A stretch of DNA of 25,361 nucleotides from Pelargonium nanum (Eukaryota > Streptophyta > Magnoliopsida > Geraniales > Geraniaceae). The stretch is from the NCBI GenBank assembly GCA_036897485.1, contig JAYMTF010001212.1, positions 1 through 25,361 of the forward strand, given 5' to 3'. Below are positions 21,520 through 25,361 of the stretch, piece by piece (within the stretch, counting starts at the first letter, position 1; the number at the start of each line of letters is the position of its first letter). Below the pieces are notes generated by a model that had not been told where the DNA came from, searched no databases, and saw only the letters and a list, made by a program, of their open reading frames with translations. The position numbers and the translations under genes were made by a program.

Positions 21520-22040
21520 CTTGCACTCGACAACTTTATCTGGGATTTCTCTTATTTTTCTGTTTGCAGCTCATGTGGCTCTTCAAGGAGCATAGGGCTG
21601 GCAGCTCCTCACTGGCATAGTCAACGGCCTTACCTCATGGCCCAAAAGGTGCTTATTTTATTGTCTTTTTTTTTTTATGTTTCCTTGATTATATAAAAAC
21701 CATTGATTCATAATTGGTCGGGTGGTTTAAAGCTCGGATTCCATATGTGAAATCTTGTGTTTGAATCATCTCAACAACGATTGATGTGTATTGTAGTGTG
21801 TGTGAGATACTATATGTATGAGCTTGTTCAAACGCGTGTATCCCAAGTGGCCAGAACAACGGTTCCCATAATTGATGCTTGATTATAGCAACGCAACAAA
21901 TGTCGTCTGTCTTCGATGATCTCATGTTTGCTTGTATAGCTATACATGCAATTGAATGACATGTAGGGGAGGGGCCAGGGCCACTTAAACTTGGCCTCAC
22001 CATCAATTTTGTAAATTCAAAAATTAAGTAGCAAATTTGT
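21520..22040 (+). pseudogene. Broken duplicate of TSR1: exon 8 with intron flanks, exon 21 and 3' UTR
   Basis: At 21571-21649 the sequence repeats TSR1 exon 8 (CATGTGGCTCTTCAAGGA...CTCATGGCCCAAAAG) with a few changes and one extra G that shifts the frame. The intron bases on both sides are also kept: CTGTTTGCAG before and GTGCTTATTT after. A piece matching intron 8 near 13488-13528 follows at 21658-21695. At about 21806-21889 the end of TSR1 exon 21 recurs (ATGAGCTTGTTCAAACGCGT...) with one C lost, followed by its 3' UTR to about 22040. All exons between 8 and 21 are missing. Retained introns show copying of genomic DNA, not reverse transcription. The fragment lies in the same place and orientation relative to BAHD copy B as TSR1 does to copy A, so the two were duplicated as one block. 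Confidence 0.9.
21697..21806. mobile_element. Possible SINE-like insertion inside the TSR1 duplicate
   Basis: This ~110-bp stretch separates the exon 8/intron 8 part from the exon 21 part and has no counterpart in TSR1 as seen here. It contains GGTCGGGTGG, somewhat like a tRNA-type A box, and about 40 bases later TTTGAATC, somewhat like a B box (GGTTCGAATC). That layout resembles tRNA-derived plant SINEs. The box matches are weak and no poly(A) tail or target duplication is clear, so this is only a candidate. Confidence 0.3.
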
Positions 22041-22118
22041 TATATCACAAATTATAGCTTCTTTGGCATTATTTACTAGTTCGTAAAACATGTGAACAAG
22101 AACATGAGTGTTGAAATT

Positions 22119-23507
22119 TCATGGATGAGAAACAGAGCAACCAATTTCCAGAGGACTGGAATTGTTGGAAGCAAATTCAAGAAGCTCTTTGTGATTTTCC
22201 AGTATAGTCATGTCGTCTTTGTCCAAGATGACCCAAGCTTCTATTCCACCTCCCGATCTTGCATCCAACAGAGTGACAAAGCTCGGAAACACTGATATTG
22301 ATTCCGGATCAGTAAAACTAGCCCATGTCGTCCACGTTGGTTTCCCCCAACCGAAATCGACTTCGTATAGCCCGAATCTACACCAACTGCTAAACCTAAT
22401 ATAATCACTACCTTCATCCAAGTCCGAGAGCTCCCTCTTCATTTTCATTATAAGGTCTCGCGTGTTCGTAAATCCTCCATCACCTTGAATACTCTTCACT
22501 ACGTCACTGTCTATCTTTTTCAACGCTTCTCTCAGTTTGCAAACTAACCCGCACAGCCCTGTATCATCCACGCATTTTGCAGCTGCTACAGTCCATTGAA
22601 AATTCCCCATACATAGATTAGAATATTTCGGCTCAGCTCTCTGACGTATGTTCACCTGATGGGTCACCAGAGTCGGCCTTCGAATGCCGGATCTTTCTCT
22701 GAAAACAGCCGCGATACATTTCCAGAGTAGAGCTGTCACGGCCTCAACGCGGGTCGGGTTTAGAATGGTTGATCTTGATGCTGATTCGTTAGCTCGGGCC
22801 TTGAGTTTGGATATGGCAGAGCCATTGAATTCAAATCTTCCCGTAACGAACCTCCCTTTCTTGAAGAAAGGGCGTATCGAAGCAAACCAGGTCGCATCTT
22901 CCGGGTAGGACTCGTTCAGGGGAAACAGAGCGGAGGCGTCAAATCTCGGACGCGGACACCCGGATAGTTCATAGCAATTGGCACGACAGTTGCGAGCCGT
23001 GTCAGCCCAGTCTTTGAGGAAAGTACTGAAGGCCGTGCCATCAACAAGTTGGTGATAGAAAAACGATCCGATCACAATACCACCACAAGCGAATACAGTT
23101 ACTTGAATCTTGGTGACACGCCCTCCTATTGGATTCCAAGTAGGTCCACCCGGAAGAAACTTATGCAGCAATCGGAGGTCGGGTTGGGCGAGGTATTCGG
23201 ACAAGTGACAGTTGACTTTGGCCGTAGCATAGTAAGCTCCCTCGTCATCACATTCGATGGAGACACTGTCTTTGATCTTTCCGGCGAAAGGGTAAAATCG
23301 AGTTAAGGTTTCAGAGAGAGATTGCTTGAGGAGCTGTGATTTTTGGTTGGTGGGGAATTGGTCGTTAGGATAGAAGAGGATGACGGGGACATAGAGGGAA
23401 GGAGACAATTGATCCAATAGAGAGAGCTTGTGGGTGTTGAGGTGAAGGGGCGTTGGAGAAGATGGTTTGATCAGTTCCTCGGAAATTATTTCCACTTCCA
23501 ACTTCAT
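22119..23507 (-). CDS. BAHD acyltransferase copy B (vinorine synthase-like), intact
   Basis: A single exon encodes 462 residues, a normal BAHD length. The start MKLEVEIISEELIKPSSPTP is the typical N-terminus of the vinorine synthase-like clade. The catalytic HxxxD motif is H152-Q-L-V-D156, followed by Gly. LNPTRVEAVTALLWKC lies at 249-264 and VNIRQR at 285-290. The structural DFGWG motif lies at 384-388, and the protein ends ISP-like in SVSHP. The enzyme should transfer an acyl group from acyl-CoA to a hydroxyl (or amine) of a specialised metabolite in the cytosol; relatives act on alkaloids, terpenoids and volatile alcohols, and the true substrate cannot be read from sequence. A conserved TATA box lies at 23597-23603. 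The gene has its own promoter and is flanked by copies A and C in the same orientation. It is the only copy in the window that is complete and without an obvious lesion. Confidence 0.94.
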   Translation of the reverse strand: MKLEVEIISEELIKPSSPTPLHLNTHKLSLLDQLSPSLYVPVILFYPNDQFPTNQKSQLLKQSLSETLTRFYPFAGKIKDSVSIECDDEGAYYATAKVNCHLSEYLAQPDLRLLHKFLPGGPTWNPIGGRVTKIQVTVFACGGIVIGSFFYHQLVDGTAFSTFLKDWADTARNCRANCYELSGCPRPRFDASALFPLNESYPEDATWFASIRPFFKKGRFVTGRFEFNGSAISKLKARANESASRSTILNPTRVEAVTALLWKCIAAVFRERSGIRRPTLVTHQVNIRQRAEPKYSNLCMGNFQWTVAAAKCVDDTGLCGLVCKLREALKKIDSDVVKSIQGDGGFTNTRDLIMKMKRELSDLDEGSDYIRFSSWCRFGLYEVDFGWGKPTWTTWASFTDPESISVFPSFVTLLDARSGGGIEAWVILDKDDMTILENHKELLEFASNNSSPLEIGCSVSHP

Positions 23508-23596
23508 TTTCAGGTTGCCAATAAGTTTTTTTCTTCTCTGGATATTTGGGGTATTTTGATGGAGCTTGCCGTGAAGCTTTTAGGAGACAACCCTCT

Positions 23597-23603
23597 CTTT
23601 ATA
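23597..23603 (-). promoter_or_regulatory. TATA box of BAHD copy B
   Basis: TATAAAG on the minus strand, followed by AGAGGG, is in the same context as in copy A. It stands about 90 bases before the ATG because copy B keeps a leader segment that copy A has lost. Confidence 0.6.
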
Positions 23604-24353
23604 AACAAGTCCATCTTATGATTTTTTTTGTTTGCAACATTACTTTAGAGGTGACAATCCTGATTTATAAAGAAAATTTTGATGGAAAAAGGTAGACATT
23701 GGATTAGATTTTTCGAATCGGATAGAATAAAATTTGAATGTTTAGTATATAATGAACAGTTTTTATCTGATTAAATTTTAAGTTGGATCAAATTTATGTA
23801 TGAATCTATATTGTCAACTCTAATCATGTTATGATTTTTTAGCATTTATTATTTGTGATAGTTGAGGCTCAACCATCTTTATATATTATATGCATAGTTT
23901 ATTTTATAAAAATGAAAAATTTGTTACATCTCTTTGGACTTTTATCTATAATAAAGATTATACATTAAAAAAATATGTACCAAATCTTTTAGTAAAACAT
24001 TCATAAGATTTTAAACATATTAAAGTATGATTTACCTAACTTTAGGTAATGTGATTCACTTTCATTTACACATTATTTATTATAAGTGTTTTGAGAATTT
24101 ATTTATGCAGAGAAGTAACATATGTCTTATATGTACTTGTCACTAAAAGCATATGACTATATTTAAATTATTTACGCAACATCACATTACTCTGAACTAT
24201 GTTAAACCCATTTTTACGTTAACATCGACAACAATTGACTATATCTCATATATGCAGTGCACGTGACTTCATAAATCTTATGTAATATACTAATATAGCT
24301 TTGATTTCTTGTTTTTATATCACAAACTTCTAACTTCTTTGGTACTTAAGAGT
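23604..24353. other. Upstream region of copy B and spacer to copy C
   Basis: The first ~280 bases are related to the region upstream of copy A (see 20038-20573). The rest is AT-rich without a gene. A GCACGTGAC word lies near 24259-24267. Near 24300 the sequence becomes similar to the 3' flank of copy A (TTTCTTGTTTTTATATCACA), which marks the edge of the third duplicated unit. Confidence 0.55.
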
Positions 24354-24430
24354 TCAAAAAATTGATAGAACTGTATTATTTGGCAACATACAAAACATGT
24401 GAGCAAGAACATGATTGTTTTTCGTCATAC

Positions 24431-24452
24431 AAAAAAGAAAAGAAAAGAAAAG
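24431..24452. repeat. (AAAAG)n microsatellite just downstream of BAHD copy C
   Basis: Three or more AAAAG-type units lie 20 bases beyond the copy C stop codon, within what should be its 3' UTR. The same place in copies A and B lacks this tract, so it expanded in copy C alone. Confidence 0.7.
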
Positions 24453-24471
24453 GAACATGAATGTTGAAATT

Positions 24472-25361
24472 TCATGGATGAGAAACAGAGGAACCAATTT
24501 CCAGAAGACTAGGATTGTTGGAAGCAAATTCAAGAAGCTCCTTGTCATTTTCCAGTATAGCCATGTCATCGTGTTCCATAGTCACCAAGGCTTCTATTCC
24601 ATCCCCCGATCTTGCATCCATCAAGATGATAAACCTCGGTGACACTAATATTACTTCCGAATCAATAAAACTAGCCCATGTTGCCCAGGATGGTTTCCCC
24701 CAACCGAAATTAACCTCGTATAGCCCGAATCTACACCAACTACTAAATCTAATATAATCAGTACCTCCATCCAAGTCTGACAACGCCCCTTTCATTTCCA
24801 TTATAAGGTCTCGCGTGTTGGTAAATCCTCCATCATCTTGAAGCCTCTTCACAAAGTTGTTGTCAATTTTATTCAACGCTTCTCTCAGTTCCCAGACCAA
24901 CCCGCACAGTCTTGTATCATCCACGCAATTTGTAGCTGCAGTCCATTGAAAATTCCCCATACATAGTTCAGAATATTTCGGCTCTGCTCTCTGCCGTATG
25001 TTCACTTGATGGCTCACCAAAGTCGGCCTTGGAATGCCGGATCTTTCTCTAAAAACACCCGCGATACATTTCCATAGTAGAGCTGTCACAGCCTCAACGC
25101 GGGTCGGGTTTAGAATCGTTGAGCTTGGTGCTGATTCGTTAGCCCGGGCCTTGAGTTTGGATATGGCAGAGCCATCGAATACAAATCTTCCCGTAACGAA
25201 CCTCCCTTTCTTGAAAAGAGGGCTTAGCGGAGCAAACCAGGTCGCGTCTTTTGGGTAGGACTCGTTTAGGGGAAACAGAGCGGAGCCATCGAATCTTGGA
25301 CGTGGAAGCTGACATTTGCGAGCTGTGGCAGCCCAATCTTTGAGAAAAGTGCTCGATGCAG
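24472..25361 (-). CDS. BAHD acyltransferase copy C, C-terminal two thirds, cut by window edge
   Basis: The frame is open from the window end (codons from 25359 downwards) to the stop at 24472-24474, so the short frame starting at 25089 is not the true start. About 296 residues are visible, beginning ASSTFLKDWAATARKC just after where the HxxxD motif should lie; that motif is outside the window. LNPTRVEAVTALLWKC and VNIRQR are present. The DFGWG motif reads NFGWG (GAT to AAT). Compared with copy B, about eight residues are missing between TARKC and PRPRFD, in phase. Asp in DFGWG is structural; changing it lowers activity in vinorine synthase, yet some natural BAHD enzymes have variants here. 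No stop or frameshift is seen, so the gene may be functional, possibly with altered activity. Confidence 0.88.
   Translation of the reverse strand, partial: ASSTFLKDWAATARKCQLPRPRFDGSALFPLNESYPKDATWFAPLSPLFKKGRFVTGRFVFDGSAISKLKARANESAPSSTILNPTRVEAVTALLWKCIAGVFRERSGIPRPTLVSHQVNIRQRAEPKYSELCMGNFQWTAATNCVDDTRLCGLVWELREALNKIDNNFVKRLQDDGGFTNTRDLIMEMKGALSDLDGGTDYIRFSSWCRFGLYEVNFGWGKPSWATWASFIDSEVILVSPRFIILMDARSGDGIEALVTMEHDDMAILENDKELLEFASNNPSLLEIGSSVSHP

Noticed and set aside
21520..22040. Processed (retro) copy of TSR1
   Set aside because: Intron bases flank the exon 8 copy and an intron 8 piece follows it, so it is a genomic duplication with deletions.
25139..25336. Minus-strand frame of 65 codons at the right edge
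   Set aside because: It is a shifted frame of BAHD copy C; the correct frame is open to the window end and collinear with copy B.
1..25361. tRNA, rRNA, snoRNA, microRNA or CRISPR-like arrays
   Set aside because: I looked on both strands and saw no tRNA cloverleaf, regular spaced repeats or snoRNA box pairs that I could defend. The B-box-like words stand alone. Without a covariance-model search, small RNA genes cannot be excluded.
1..25361. Bacterial, viral or organellar insertion
   Set aside because: All recognised genes are nuclear plant families with spliceosomal introns, apart from single-exon BAHD genes and the ligase end, which are often intronless in plants. I saw no viral or plastid sequence.

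Overview
This is a nuclear plant (eudicot) segment. The genes are interrupted by many GT-AG introns, the intergenic DNA is AT-rich, and the gene content is plant-specific: a chloroplast PPR protein, BAHD acyltransferases and a peroxisomal acyl-activating enzyme. MITE-type elements sit in introns and spacers. I cannot name the species. A woody eudicot such as a member of the rose family is possible, but that is only a guess.

Layout from left to right. (1) Positions 1-529 (+) are the 3' end of a peroxisomal acyl-activating enzyme (AMP-forming CoA ligase) ending in the PTS1 tripeptide SKL. (2) Positions 1051-1430 (+) are a decayed N-terminal fragment of a BAHD acyltransferase. (3) Positions 2102-6468 (+) are an 11-exon M14 zinc carboxypeptidase of the Arabidopsis At5g42320 type; a possible C-terminal tail lies out of frame behind the last intron-like gap. 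(4) Positions 7237-10449 (-) are a 4-exon PPR gene, the probable ortholog of chloroplast CRP1 (At5g42310), convergent with the carboxypeptidase. (5) A 607-bp divergent promoter region carries a telo-box and several ACGT cores. (6) Positions 11057-18249 (+) are a 21-exon TSR1 gene for 40S ribosome biogenesis, with a Stowaway MITE in intron 10. (7) From 18250 to the end is a tandem BAHD acyltransferase cluster on the minus strand. Copy A (18622-20037) has a single nonsense codon, copy B (22119-23507) is intact, and copy C (24472-25361) is cut by the window edge and has an NFGWG variant of the DFGWG motif.

The cluster grew by DNA-level tandem duplication. Between copies A and B lies a broken second copy of TSR1 exon 8 with its intron flanks, plus TSR1 exon 21 and its 3' UTR, so the duplicated block began inside TSR1 and ended upstream of the BAHD gene. 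Two foldback (MITE-like) elements and a possible SINE have since entered the spacer. Housekeeping genes (carboxypeptidase, CRP1, TSR1) fill the left and centre. The right end is a fast-evolving specialised-metabolism cluster.

I see no RNA gene, CRISPR array or clearly novel system. The most noteworthy points are the hitchhiking TSR1 fragment, the frame problem at the carboxypeptidase C-terminus, the graded decay of the BAHD copies, and an in-frame alternative donor in TSR1. All exon boundaries were placed by hand from splice consensus, phase and remembered family sequence; no alignment was run.
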